The translations under genes were made by a program, and so were the position numbers. 64,000 nt of DNA from the NCBI GenBank assembly GCA_016124575.1, contig WGNM01000003.1, positions 38,755 through 102,754 of the forward strand, written 5' to 3'. Within the stretch, counting starts at the first letter, position 1. Each line of letters begins with the position of its first letter. Positions 1-8,957 of this stretch are shown here, in pieces. Below the pieces are notes generated by a model, which had not been told where the DNA came from, searched no databases, and worked only from the letters and a program-made list of their open reading frames with translations. Source of the DNA: Cryomorphaceae bacterium. GTDB lineage: Bacteria > Bacteroidota > Bacteroidia > Flavobacteriales_D > Sanyastnellaceae.

Positions 1-146
1 TCATACAAGTAGGCTCCGTCGCCTCGCTCAATAAAAAGAGGGGTTCCTCCGACAGATTTGAAAGCCCGAACCGGACTGTTAACACCACCTGGGAAATACG
101 TTTTGGCTTTTTCGAAAAGTGCCTGCGACTTGGTTTGCTGGAGCAT
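1..146 (-). CDS. hemL: Glutamate-1-semialdehyde 2,1-aminomutase, N-terminal part
   Basis: Only the first 48 codons are present; the gene runs off the left edge. The readable N-terminus carries [12 protein letters not shown] followed by [17 protein letters not shown], the characteristic opening of this PLP-dependent enzyme, which converts glutamate-1-semialdehyde to 5-aminolevulinate in the C5 tetrapyrrole pathway. The ATG at 144-146 lies 18 codons before PGGVNSP, as expected for the family. The PLP lysine and active site are outside the window. The gene is divergent from kynU, with 36 bp between the start codons. It feeds the same pathway as hemA and hemCD at 19.4-22.1 kb, although it is not next to them. 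Confidence 0.93.
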   Translation of the reverse strand, partial: MLQQTKSQALFEKAKTYFPGGVNSPVRAFKSVGGTPLFIERGDGAYLY

Positions 147-182
147 ATACTTGGATGAATCGTTCTATTTTGCCGTTCTTTG

Positions 183-1484
183 ATGCAAAATTACCACAAA
201 ACAATGGAGATGGTATTTGAAAATACTGCAGAGTTCGCAAAATCACGCGATTCAGTTGATCATCTGGCGAAGTTTCGAAGTGAATTTATCTTTCCTGTCA
301 TCGACGGTAAAGAGGTGATATATTTTACAGGCAATTCTCTCGGCCTGCAACCCAGAAAAGCAAAGGATGCTTTGATGGTAGAGCTGGAAGATTGGGGCAA
401 GTGGGGTGTTGAAGGACATTTCCATGCGCGAAATCCGTGGTTCAGCTACCACGAGCGCTTTACCGATTTGGCGGCCGAAGTGGTGGGCGCTAATCGAAAG
501 GAGGTGGTTCTCATGAATGCGCTGACAGTGAATCTGCATTTGTTGATGGTGTCTTTTTTTCGCCCGCAGGGCAAGCGGACGAAGATTTTGTGCGAAGCGA
601 AAGCTTTTCCAAGCGATCAATACGCTGTAGAGTCGCAACTGCGGTTTCACGGGTTGAATCCTGAAGAGCATCTTATTGAGGTCCATCCGCGCGCTGGTGA
701 ACATGTGATTCGCCTTGAAGATGTGGTTAAAGAGATAAAAAAAGCAGGAGATGAGCTGGCGCTGGTGATGATTGGTGGTGTAAATTACTACTCTGGTCAG
801 GTTTTCGATATGCGCAGCATCGCTGCAGAAGCACATGCCGTTGGAGCGCTTTGTGGATTTGATTTGGCTCATGCCGCAGGAAACATTCCGCTGCAGCTTC
901 ATGAGTGGGGTGTGGACTTCGCTTGCTGGTGCAGCTACAAATATTTGAACAGCGGTCCGGGTGCCATATCAGGGGTCTTTATCCATGAACGTCATGCAAC
1001 AAATGCCGATATCCCTAGGTTCGCTGGTTGGTGGGGTCACGATAAGTCAGAGCGTTTTCTCATGAATCCAGGATTCAAACCGATGCCTACGGCTGAAAGC
1101 TGGCAGATGTCGAATGCCCCTGTTTTCAACATGGCCATTCACAAGGTTTCTCTCGATTTGTTTCATGATGCTGGCATGGAAAACCTCAGAAATAAAAGTC
1201 TACAACTAACCGATTACCTGGCTTTCATCATCCGCCAAGTGGCGCAAAAAACAAATACGAACCTGGAGATCATAACACCTATGGAACACGCTGAAAGGGG
1301 CTGCCAATTGTCGGTGCTGGCACATGGGTTCGGACGAAAACTTTTTGACGCGATAACCGAAAAAGGGGTGATCGCTGATTGGAGAGAACCAAATGTTATT
1401 CGCATGGCACCGGTGCCGCTGTACAATAGCTTTGAAGATGTGTTTAGATTCGGACAAATTTTGGAGCAGACAATTGCCAAGTAA
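183..1484 (+). CDS. kynU: Kynureninase
   Basis: PLP-dependent hydrolase that cleaves kynurenine or 3-hydroxykynurenine to alanine plus (3-hydroxy)anthranilate in tryptophan catabolism. The protein is about 433 residues, the family's usual size. The segment CWCSYKYLNSGPG contains the predicted PLP lysine at about residue 253; YFTGNSLGLQP near the N-terminus and the C-terminal DWREPNVIRMAPVPLYN are further family signatures. The start is uncertain: a TTG at 180, the ATG at 183, or ATGs at 204 and 210, of which 210 (MVFENTAEFA) resembles the usual N-terminus best. I chose 183 because a TATTTTG-like element lies just upstream, and no Shine-Dalgarno site helps. No other kynurenine-pathway gene is nearby, so it may be a single catabolic or NAD-related gene. 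Confidence 0.93.
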   Translation: MQNYHKTMEMVFENTAEFAKSRDSVDHLAKFRSEFIFPVIDGKEVIYFTGNSLGLQPRKAKDALMVELEDWGKWGVEGHFHARNPWFSYHERFTDLAAEVVGANRKEVVLMNALTVNLHLLMVSFFRPQGKRTKILCEAKAFPSDQYAVESQLRFHGLNPEEHLIEVHPRAGEHVIRLEDVVKEIKKAGDELALVMIGGVNYYSGQVFDMRSIAAEAHAVGALCGFDLAHAAGNIPLQLHEWGVDFACWCSYKYLNSGPGAISGVFIHERHATNADIPRFAGWWGHDKSERFLMNPGFKPMPTAESWQMSNAPVFNMAIHKVSLDLFHDAGMENLRNKSLQLTDYLAFIIRQVAQKTNTNLEIITPMEHAERGCQLSVLAHGFGRKLFDAITEKGVIADWREPNVIRMAPVPLYNSFEDVFRFGQILEQTIAK

Positions 1485-1536
1485 TAGGATGTTCGAGTAA
1501 ATCAAGCTGTTTTAGTTTCTATCTTCTTCCTGTTTT

Positions 1537-1544
1537 TATCTTTG
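1537..1544 (+). promoter_or_regulatory. Bacteroidota -7 element (TATCTTTG) of ktrA
   Basis: TATCTTTG matches the TAnnTTTG -7 consensus of Bacteroidota primary sigma factors. It ends four bases before the ktrA ATG, so transcription would begin at or next to the start codon. A good TTTG -33 box at 19 bp spacing is not evident; TTTA lies nearby at 1511-1514. Confidence 0.55.
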
Positions 1545-1548
1545 TAAC

Positions 1549-2244
1549 ATGTATAGAACGCGCTTTGCTGTAATTGGAATAGGTCGCTACGGCACCCAGA
1601 TCGCTCACCGTTTGGCTTCAAAAGGTGCTGAGGTATTTGCTTTCGACAACCGCCTCGACCGTATTGAGAGCATCAAGGATGATGTGTCGCTTGCGGTGGC
1701 GTTGGATACTACGGATATCAAGGCGATGAAGTCGCAAAACATTGAAGACATGGATGCGGCAATTGTTGCAATCGGTGAAAATTTTGAAGCAACGATTCTT
1801 ACGGCTTTGAACTTGCTCGATTTAAAGGTGCCCCGTGTAATCGTCCGCGCCAGCGGTGAAAACCAAATGCGCATTCTGAAAAACATTGGTATTACCGAAA
1901 TACTCGCGCCAGAAGAGGAGTTCGCGATTTTGGTTGCTGAACGTTTGATTAACCCGAGTATTACGGCGTTTTTGCAGTTGCCAGACAACTATGAGGTAGC
2001 CGAGTTGAAGGCGCCGAAAGGTGTTGCCAATCGCTCTCTGGAAGACTTGAATCTGGTAAATAAATACAACTTGACCTTGATCACGGTGAAGCGCTGCTAT
2101 GAAGAAGAACGCGATGGTGAGATGGTGAAAGTGGAACACATCCTCGGTGTTCCAAAGGCCGAAATGGTGTTGTATGATACCGACACGCTGGTGGTGTTTG
2201 GTACCCTTTCTAATGTGAAGCGTTTCCTCGAAATTAACGAATAA
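1549..2244 (+). CDS. ktrA: TrkA/KtrA-family potassium channel regulatory subunit
   Basis: A 231-residue RCK protein. An N-terminal Rossmann domain opens with the nucleotide-binding GIGRYG (GxGxxG, residues 10-15), and a C-terminal TrkA-C/RCK-C domain covers roughly residues 140-230. Proteins of this size with a single RCK_N plus RCK_C pair gate a KtrB/TrkH potassium channel in response to NAD(H) or ATP/ADP at the inner face of the membrane. No channel gene is adjacent in this window, so the partner must lie elsewhere. The 3' end overlaps the convergent T9SS gene by 11 bp. The family is clear; the choice of ktrA over trkA rests on length, since TrkA is normally a duplicated protein about twice as long. 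Confidence 0.85.
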   Translation: MYRTRFAVIGIGRYGTQIAHRLASKGAEVFAFDNRLDRIESIKDDVSLAVALDTTDIKAMKSQNIEDMDAAIVAIGENFEATILTALNLLDLKVPRVIVRASGENQMRILKNIGITEILAPEEEFAILVAERLINPSITAFLQLPDNYEVAELKAPKGVANRSLEDLNLVNKYNLTLITVKRCYEEERDGEMVKVEHILGVPKAEMVLYDTDTLVVFGTLSNVKRFLEINE

Positions 2245-5200
2245 CGGTTACTTGTCCGTTCAGGTCTTGCCACGATGATACAATCCCGTTCTCATCAAAA
2301 TACCTGAACCGCACGGCATACCCATAAACGTCGGTAGGAGCGTAATAATCGCCGCCTGCCACACTGCCATCCCAAGCATCGCGTATGTCGCTGGTCTCAA
2401 ATACTTTCTGTCCCCATCTATTCCATATTACCATTTCGAAATCTGCTACGTGCGTTCCAATGGCTTCAAAAACGTCGTTCACGCCGTCGTTGTTTGGGGT
2501 GATGGCGTTGGGTATGTACAAGGTATAGCCCGTGCAGTAGTTGACTACGCGTGTGGTGTAGGTTGCCGAACAACCCAGTTGGCTGGTGATCTCAACGGTG
2601 TAAACTCCTGATTTATCGATGGTGATTTTGTCGTCTGTTGACCCGGTGTTCCATAAGAAGAGTGCTCCTGGGTTGTTGGTTTGCAGCTCGATGCTGTATG
2701 GCGGCAATTCAAAACATGCAGTTGTATCTGGCACTAAGGTGTTTTCAGGCAATGGGTTGAATGTGAAGCTCACCTGATCGGTGCTGACACATGCTCCGTT
2801 GGCTACCTCAACGCTGTAGGTTCCTGTTGCTATAACTGTTATTTGTGAGGTGGTTTCGCCTGTACTCCAAACCCAACTCTCGCCGTCTGATGAGGCGTCA
2901 AGTAAGATCTCTTCTCCGTGGCATGCGATGCTGTTTGAACCGAGGTCTACAAGCGGACTTTCACCGGTCCCTACGTTTGTTAGGGCGGTGGCAATGCAGT
3001 TGTATTGGTTCGAAACGGTGGCGGTATAAATTCCGGGTGCGTCTGCAATTATGGCTGGTGTTGTTTGCCCTGTGCTCCATATGATATCACCTAAAGGGTT
3101 GCCGAGGTCAAGCAGCATTGATCCTCCATCGCACAAGGTTAGTGTGTCAGGTAAACTGATTTGTGGTGTCTCGTTGAAAATTACAGATACGACATCTGGC
3201 CAAGCACATCCTGCTTCGTTGGTTACGGTCACTGAATATGTACCAGAAGTGGTGACGTTCAATATTGGCGCGGTTTCCCCGGTGTTCCAAATGTACGTTT
3301 CACCATCTGTACCTGCATTTAAGGGGATGGTTTCTCCATCACATGCAACGATGTTTTCGCCGAGGTTTACAGTTGGCGCAGCAATGGATGTGAGTGTGAT
3401 CTGATCGTTGCGCAGACAACCATTTGGAGCTTCCACCTGAACGGTGTAGGTGCCTGCTTGCGAGATCTCTATTTCAGGTGTCGTTTCTCCATTGCTCCAT
3501 GTGTGGAGGTAGGTTTCGTCGAGTGAGGTACCGATAAATGTGGCTGTTCCATAACAAATAGATAGGTCTGGACCGATATCAAATGGGGGAAATAATATTT
3601 CGATTTGTATGCTATCGGTTGCTATGCAACCCTCAGAATCAAAGGCTGTTACGCTGTATATCCCGCTTTGATCGGTTTCGAATACAGCATTTTGGATGCT
3701 TGGATTCTCAAAATTATTGGCGGGCTCCCAACTCCATTGTAAAATCTGGGTGCTTGTTGTTGTTGGCTGCAAATGGGTGCCTAGCAAACTGCATGTTGTT
3801 AGATCTTCTCCGGCATCAATCGAAAATGCTTGAAAAACATGGATGTCGATGGACTGCGATAACATGCACCCTGAAGCAATATCGGTCACGGTAAGCAAAT
3901 AGGTTATGTCGCTCTCTGGCGCCGCTGTCGTTGTTAGCGCTCCTTGGTTTTGCAGACTTGTTTCGGGCAACCAATTGACAACTACGTCGTTCATGTTTCC
4001 TGAAAATTGTCCGTTAAGCTCTAGTTCAGCACCGTAACAAATGTCGGTTTGATCAGTGGCAATGCTCAAGGTGTGCAATTGTTGCAATACGAGCTCTATC
4101 TGATGAACTGCGGTGCATCCTTGTGATGATGACACGCTTAAATTGTAAATCCCTGTGTTCTGTGGAACTATGGTTGGGGTGGGAGAGAATAGGTTGTCGA
4201 TGGTGCTTTGCTGACCACTCCAAAAATAGGTGTAGTTGTCTGTACCAGCAATGGTTCCGTCCAATTGCACTCCATCGGCATCGCACACTGGCAAGCTTTG
4301 TGGAAGGTCAATGGTGAAGGGTTGTCCTACATCTATACTTATTGAGTCTAAATAGCTACACCCAAATACGGGGTCGGTCATTTCTACATAGTAGGTCTGA
4401 TCGGCCGCTGGCGAAACAACAACAGACGAGCCTGAATTTGACGATAGGGCAATGTTCGGACTCCATTCATAATCGAACATGGCGCTGGCAGCAACTGAAA
4501 TTTTAAGGTCGTCAATTGCCCAGTTGTCATGGTTATTTCCTGAGTTTGAAAGCTGCCTCCAACGCAACCTTGTGGTGGCTGTTTGTGCCGCTGCGGGGAT
4601 GTCGATTTGTACTGCTGTCCAATCATCAAACAGGTTTTCGTTCAGCGTCATGAGTTGAATCCACGGACCGCCAGAACCGTTTGTTGTGTACTCAACAGCA
4701 ATGTCTTCGCCTGGGTCGGCATCGTCGCAGGGAAAGCTTTCTGACGCAATTTTTACGCTAAAGCGGATGGTGCCCCCATTGCTCAAATCGAGTGGATTGG
4801 TGGTGGCTACGCGGTTTCCAGCCCCATTGAAATACAAGGCGTTTCCGCTTACTGATCCGCAAACATCCGTAGCGGTGGCGTTCGAGATGGTTGCCCAACT
4901 TCCGAGGCCTTGATCAAAATTTTCGGTAACTATCATTTGCTCGGCGCCAACATGCAGTGTTGTAGGCTGAACACCGCAAACAGTGCTGTTTATTGACTCA
5001 ATGCCGAAATCAATTATTTGTCCGTCTGACACTTGAATGGTAAACTCGGCACTAGAGGAGGCACATCCGCTCGGGGTGGTAACGCTCAAATTGTAGGTTG
5101 TCGTTTCCAGCGGACTAGCAATAGGCTGCGCTGCGGTGGGGTCATTCAATGTTGATGGGTTGTCCCACGCATATACATACGCCGCCGAGGGTGGATTAAC

Positions 5201-6817
5201 GGTCGCGCTCAATTGAACTTCTTGGTATTTGCAAATGCTGTCGTCGGTGCCTGTGAGGATAATCTCTGGTGGGGTTGATGACTCTACAAGAAAATATTCA
5301 GATACTTCACACCCGCTTTGAAAGGTGGATCCAACGGCGATGTACACATTTGTCACAATTGGTGGAACGAGTGTTAGTTGGTTGCCCTCGCCAACGGGGT
5401 TGTTGGGTTCGCCGTCAATGTGCCAAATGACATCCGACATGGTGGAGCTGGCTGCGAGGGTGAGAGTTGATGAGGTGCACAGTGTTTGGTCGATGTAGTT
5501 GGGTTCACTCGATGCGAAAGACCCTACTGAATATGCATAACTTTCTGCGTCACCGGTGCCATAAGCATACGCTGTAAACCCACTGTTGGCTGAAATGGTG
5601 TGGCTGCCTTCTGAAATGGTGATTTGTGCATAGGCCATATCGGGATTTGCTGCAAAGGGGGTGAACAAACTGGCGTTCACTCCATTGCCATCGATTAACA
5701 ATTCGGAAATGCTTGCGGTTGCAATGATGATGTTCAATCCGTGTTCGGTGATGATGTTTGAATCAACGGTGCTAAAGGTGATTTGATCTATTTTCTGCGA
5801 TGCGTCGTTCAATATCATCATCGCAGGATCTCCAGCCAATGAGCACGTTATACCCTGCATGTATTGGGTCACGCTGATGCCGTTATTTGCAACTATGCAT
5901 TTGCTGTCGATTATGTTGTTGAATTCTACAAACTGCCCTGCATTCAATCCTATTGGCAGGCCGTTGTCGATGGTGACTAAGGTGTTGTCTTGATGCGCTA
6001 GTACGCGATATGTATACCCGTTTGCGAAACTGAATGGCACGATGAAAAATTCGCGCCCCCATGTTTCTACTGGGAAGTTTTGATCGAAGATGTGATCGCA
6101 AGCGCCACAGTCGCTGTATACGTTGGCACATCCGGTGCCTGAAAATACGGCGAAGGGCCGACATTCTCCGCTGTTTTCTGTGGCTAAAATGCGTGTGCCT
6201 GTTAGGTCGCCTGCTCCGCTGCTGGCTTTCACTTGATAGCTCTCTCCGCGATTGAGCTGCACGGTGAAGGGCTGGCCTGCTAGATGACCTCCTGCGGTAT
6301 TTGAAGTGGGTGTGATTTCTATTTCAGTGCCATCTTCTGTGGCTACAATCACAAGTTCAGAGCCGAAAAATTGTCCGGGATATGATGATATGCGGTAGTC
6401 GTTTCCCAATGAGGGAACAGGTAAAACTTTGGTGCCATCCGCCGAATAGGCGTTGAAGTTTATTGCAAAAACAGATACGGTATCGGCTGTGGCTATGCGC
6501 ACTCCTTTGCTCTCTACAATTTCACTTGAATAGTGCTCTGCTAAGTTGTTGGGTACGGTTACCGTGGTGGTCTGATTGGCCGTAACGGTAAAATTTGCCG
6601 ACCATCCCAACTGTGGGATTTCAACAACTCCATTCGTGCTTTGATCTGAAGTTATGAAGATGTCTAAGCTCTCCTGCTGCGGCTCGTTTGCATAGTTCTG
6701 CATGAAGCCCACCCAAAATTCTCTTCCTTTGGTAGGAATCACGTCTTGCGCGTTGGCGTAAAACGACAGCAATGCAAATGCGGCAGCAATTAGCTTGTTG
6801 TAATAAGGGTGAGACAT
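2234..6817 (-). CDS. Giant secreted T9SS type B (gliding-motility C-terminal domain) adhesin-like protein
   Basis: A 1527-residue multidomain surface protein. Residues 1-24 are a signal peptide ending in YANAQ. Residues about 25-430 resemble the IgGFc-binding N-terminal domain common in Bacteroidota (GREFWVGFMQN, later VLPVPSLGNDYRISSYPG). Residues about 630-775 form a reelin- or MAM-like lectin module starting near VTENFDQGLGSWATI. A series of Ig/PKD-like modules follows, built on a repeated pattern of W-STGETT ... GTYSVEVTN--GC. Residues 1435-1527 are a CHU-type sorting domain (YIPNAITPNNDGVNDVF, then WNRWGQKVF). It is probably exported by T9SS and used in adhesion or gliding. It sits 69 bp downstream of an Ig-like lipoprotein gene on the same strand. 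Ligand unknown. Confidence 0.9.
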   Translation of the reverse strand: MSHPYYNKLIAAAFALLSFYANAQDVIPTKGREFWVGFMQNYANEPQQESLDIFITSDQSTNGVVEIPQLGWSANFTVTANQTTTVTVPNNLAEHYSSEIVESKGVRIATADTVSVFAINFNAYSADGTKVLPVPSLGNDYRISSYPGQFFGSELVIVATEDGTEIEITPTSNTAGGHLAGQPFTVQLNRGESYQVKASSGAGDLTGTRILATENSGECRPFAVFSGTGCANVYSDCGACDHIFDQNFPVETWGREFFIVPFSFANGYTYRVLAHQDNTLVTIDNGLPIGLNAGQFVEFNNIIDSKCIVANNGISVTQYMQGITCSLAGDPAMMILNDASQKIDQITFSTVDSNIITEHGLNIIIATASISELLIDGNGVNASLFTPFAANPDMAYAQITISEGSHTISANSGFTAYAYGTGDAESYAYSVGSFASSEPNYIDQTLCTSSTLTLAASSTMSDVIWHIDGEPNNPVGEGNQLTLVPPIVTNVYIAVGSTFQSGCEVSEYFLVESSTPPEIILTGTDDSICKYQEVQLSATVNPPSAAYVYAWDNPSTLNDPTAAQPIASPLETTTYNLSVTTPSGCASSSAEFTIQVSDGQIIDFGIESINSTVCGVQPTTLHVGAEQMIVTENFDQGLGSWATISNATATDVCGSVSGNALYFNGAGNRVATTNPLDLSNGGTIRFSVKIASESFPCDDADPGEDIAVEYTTNGSGGPWIQLMTLNENLFDDWTAVQIDIPAAAQTATTRLRWRQLSNSGNNHDNWAIDDLKISVAASAMFDYEWSPNIALSSNSGSSVVVSPAADQTYYVEMTDPVFGCSYLDSISIDVGQPFTIDLPQSLPVCDADGVQLDGTIAGTDNYTYFWSGQQSTIDNLFSPTPTIVPQNTGIYNLSVSSSQGCTAVHQIELVLQQLHTLSIATDQTDICYGAELELNGQFSGNMNDVVVNWLPETSLQNQGALTTTAAPESDITYLLTVTDIASGCMLSQSIDIHVFQAFSIDAGEDLTTCSLLGTHLQPTTTSTQILQWSWEPANNFENPSIQNAVFETDQSGIYSVTAFDSEGCIATDSIQIEILFPPFDIGPDLSICYGTATFIGTSLDETYLHTWSNGETTPEIEISQAGTYTVQVEAPNGCLRNDQITLTSIAAPTVNLGENIVACDGETIPLNAGTDGETYIWNTGETAPILNVTTSGTYSVTVTNEAGCAWPDVVSVIFNETPQISLPDTLTLCDGGSMLLDLGNPLGDIIWSTGQTTPAIIADAPGIYTATVSNQYNCIATALTNVGTGESPLVDLGSNSIACHGEEILLDASSDGESWVWSTGETTSQITVIATGTYSVEVANGACVSTDQVSFTFNPLPENTLVPDTTACFELPPYSIELQTNNPGALFLWNTGSTDDKITIDKSGVYTVEITSQLGCSATYTTRVVNYCTGYTLYIPNAITPNNDGVNDVFEAIGTHVADFEMVIWNRWGQKVFETSDIRDAWDGSVAGGDYYAPTDVYGYAVRFRYFDENGIVSSWQDLNGQVTVIR

Positions 6818-6886
6818 ATAACGTACTACTGTGCTTTTCGCAAAAAATGCGAACTGACAAAATTGGTTCGTGTCGTTATACGTAAG

Positions 6887-8449
6887 TTATTCAGAAAAGA
6901 TATAGTCGATGTCCATTACCCAATTCGACCGCACTTCAATGGCTTCTCTGAAATTCCACACTTGCTCGGGCTGGCGCCGGGTTCCGTAGTCTGCTGGGTC
7001 CCATTTTTCATTGCCATTTCGGTCGTCAATTACCATCAAGGTGTACGAGCCGGGTAGCAAGTCGGTAAAGGTTGATATGCCGCTTTGTATCACGCGGTGC
7101 GCTATCTGTTCGCCATTTCGCATTAAAAATACTACAGCATGTCCGCCCATTGCTGGCAACTGCATGCTGATGTTCAATGTCCCGTAATAATCGGCCTTGT
7201 GGGTTATGGTTTTCCAACTCAAGGTGTCGTGACCCCACTCTTCTCTGCTCTCAACAGCACCCGGAAATAATTTGATTTTGTATTCTTTCCCTGGCTCGCG
7301 ATCAAACTCTATGGCTACGTTATATGGGTTTGGTGTGGCAACAACTCTGGCGCTTAAAAGTGTGGAGTCGCGCATTACGTGCACCAGTGTGTCGGTAATT
7401 TTTGAAAGCGGACGGGTGAATTGAACCGTGATGCTGTCTGTGGCTCTCAAGCTGGCAGGCAACCTGCCCACTATTCCAAGTGTGCTTTCCTTTGGTTCCA
7501 GGTCTTCGAAAAACAGGGTGTCGGTAAAACTTCGCTCTGAAAAAATTACGCTTTCTGGCATGTCAGTAATGGGCCAAATAAAGAGGCTGTCGCCCTGTGG
7601 CCAAAACATGATTTTTCTTGTGCTGTCGATGCTTTGTATCCTGCTGGCTTCATTCCATGGAATGTTCAATGCTGCGCTGATATACCCTGTTTCATCGGCG
7701 CGATACGAGCGGAAATACTGCACGGTGTCGCGCTGGGTGCTCAACTTTAATGTCGGTATGCGGTTGGGTTTGTCTGGTGATATTACAACGGCACTATCCA
7801 AAAATGCGATGCTCTCTGTTACGTCGTCGTACAAGTAGTTCTGGTTTTGCTCGCTCAAGGCAAACAGGCTATATGTGCCTTCTTTGAGGTGAGAAAATGT
7901 GAAGTCGCCTTTTTCGTTGCTCCGGGTGATGTAGTACGGACGAGTAGTAAGGGGCATGCTGTCTTCCAGCGAGCTGTACATCATTACTTTCACTCCTTTC
8001 ATGGGTTCACCGGTGTACTCGTTTCTCAAGGTGCCCTCCAAACTTAGGGAGTCAAGGGTTTTCCCAGTAGAGAAAACATAGGTTAACTCATCGGCAGGGT
8101 TGCCTTCGGTAATGTCGGTTACGCCGTCGCCAAAGCTCATGGTGTAGGTAACATCGGGCAATAGGTCTTCCTCAAAGGTGATGATGAGGTTTTTGCCTTT
8201 TACGCGCATGATGGGTTTTCCCGCCAGCGGCGGGGATATGACAAGCTGGTTGTAGATGTCGTTCAATTGCACATATTCGTCGAACTCTATGAGTATCGAT
8301 TTGGTGTTGAAGCGGGTAGTGCCAAACGGGGGCGACATGAGGGTGTCTGCAGGTGGGGTGATGTCTTTGTCGCCGCCGTCAGGCGAAACAATCTTCGCAC
8401 AGCCAGATAAGATGATGGCAATAAGGACAATACAAAGTATCCGACTCAT
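6887..8449 (-). CDS. Lipoprotein with N-terminal Ig-like (SbsA/Big_5) domain
   Basis: A 520-residue envelope lipoprotein. The signal peptide MSRILCIVLIAIILSGC has a lipobox with acylated Cys17. It is followed by the bacterial Ig-like SbsA module typical of Bacteroidota (ITPPADTLMSPPFGTTRFN, then VKGKNLIITFEEDLLPDVTY and SFGDGVTDITEGNP). A carboxypeptidase-regulatory-like beta-sandwich comes next (LEGTLRNEYTGEPMKGVKV ... GDFTFSHLKEGTY), and the C-terminal third resembles further SbsA/Ig folds. The reading frame stays open 32 codons upstream, but the ATG at 8449 is preferred: it starts the signal peptide and overlaps the upstream msrC stop as ATGA, suggesting translational coupling. Molecular function is unknown; a structural envelope role is inferred. 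Confidence 0.85.
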   Translation of the reverse strand: MSRILCIVLIAIILSGCAKIVSPDGGDKDITPPADTLMSPPFGTTRFNTKSILIEFDEYVQLNDIYNQLVISPPLAGKPIMRVKGKNLIITFEEDLLPDVTYTMSFGDGVTDITEGNPADELTYVFSTGKTLDSLSLEGTLRNEYTGEPMKGVKVMMYSSLEDSMPLTTRPYYITRSNEKGDFTFSHLKEGTYSLFALSEQNQNYLYDDVTESIAFLDSAVVISPDKPNRIPTLKLSTQRDTVQYFRSYRADETGYISAALNIPWNEASRIQSIDSTRKIMFWPQGDSLFIWPITDMPESVIFSERSFTDTLFFEDLEPKESTLGIVGRLPASLRATDSITVQFTRPLSKITDTLVHVMRDSTLLSARVVATPNPYNVAIEFDREPGKEYKIKLFPGAVESREEWGHDTLSWKTITHKADYYGTLNISMQLPAMGGHAVVFLMRNGEQIAHRVIQSGISTFTDLLPGSYTLMVIDDRNGNEKWDPADYGTRRQPEQVWNFREAIEVRSNWVMDIDYIFSE

Positions 8450-8928
8450 GGGCGTGAAATCAGATTTACAATCTCTTCCAATGCTGCGACATCGTGGTTG
8501 TCGAAGTCGTTCAATTTGTCGCTGTCTACATCCAAAACACCCCATACTTCACCATCCATGCCGATTAGTGGTACCACAATTTCTGATTTAGAAGCACTGC
8601 TGCACGCGATATGACCGGGAAATGCGTCTACATCAGGGACGTTTACGGTTGTCTTGTTGACCCACGCATGTGCGCATACTCCGCGCTGGCGCGACAATCG
8701 TGTGCAGGCTACCGGTCCTTGAAAGGGCCCCAATACCAGTTGGTCGCCGTCAACCAAATAAAAGCCTACCCACCAAAAGTCGAAGGCTTCTTTCAAAGCA
8801 GCACTCACATTGGCCAAGTTGGCAATGAGGTTGGTTTCTCCGGCTACAAGCGATTGTATTTGTGGAACCAATGCCTTATATCGCTCTGCCTTGGTAAGGG
8901 TGTTATCAATATGTAGTGATGTCGACAT
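8446..8928 (-). CDS. msrC: Free methionine-(R)-sulfoxide reductase (GAF domain)
   Basis: A cytoplasmic enzyme of 160 residues, essentially one GAF domain, which reduces free L-methionine-(R)-S-oxide using thioredoxin. The three catalytic/resolving cysteines of the fRMsr family are at residues 75, 85 and 109, in GPVACTRL, GVCAHAW and HIACSSASKSEIVVP. Their spacing (10 and 24) equals that of E. coli MsrC (Cys84, 94, 118). The ATG at 8928 gives the standard N-terminus; a TTG further upstream at 8961 would touch the comF stop and is less likely. It lies between comF and the Ig-like lipoprotein gene, whose start overlaps its stop by 4 bp. Confidence 0.92.
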   Translation of the reverse strand: MSTSLHIDNTLTKAERYKALVPQIQSLVAGETNLIANLANVSAALKEAFDFWWVGFYLVDGDQLVLGPFQGPVACTRLSRQRGVCAHAWVNKTTVNVPDVDAFPGHIACSSASKSEIVVPLIGMDGEVWGVLDVDSDKLNDFDNHDVAALEEIVNLISRP

Positions 8929-8957
8929 GGGCGCAAAGATAATGCGAATAGTTGTAC

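Noticed and set aside
252..902. Long minus-strand reading frame opposite kynU
   Set aside because: It is antisense to a clear kynureninase, has no family features and a composition expected from codon bias on the other strand.
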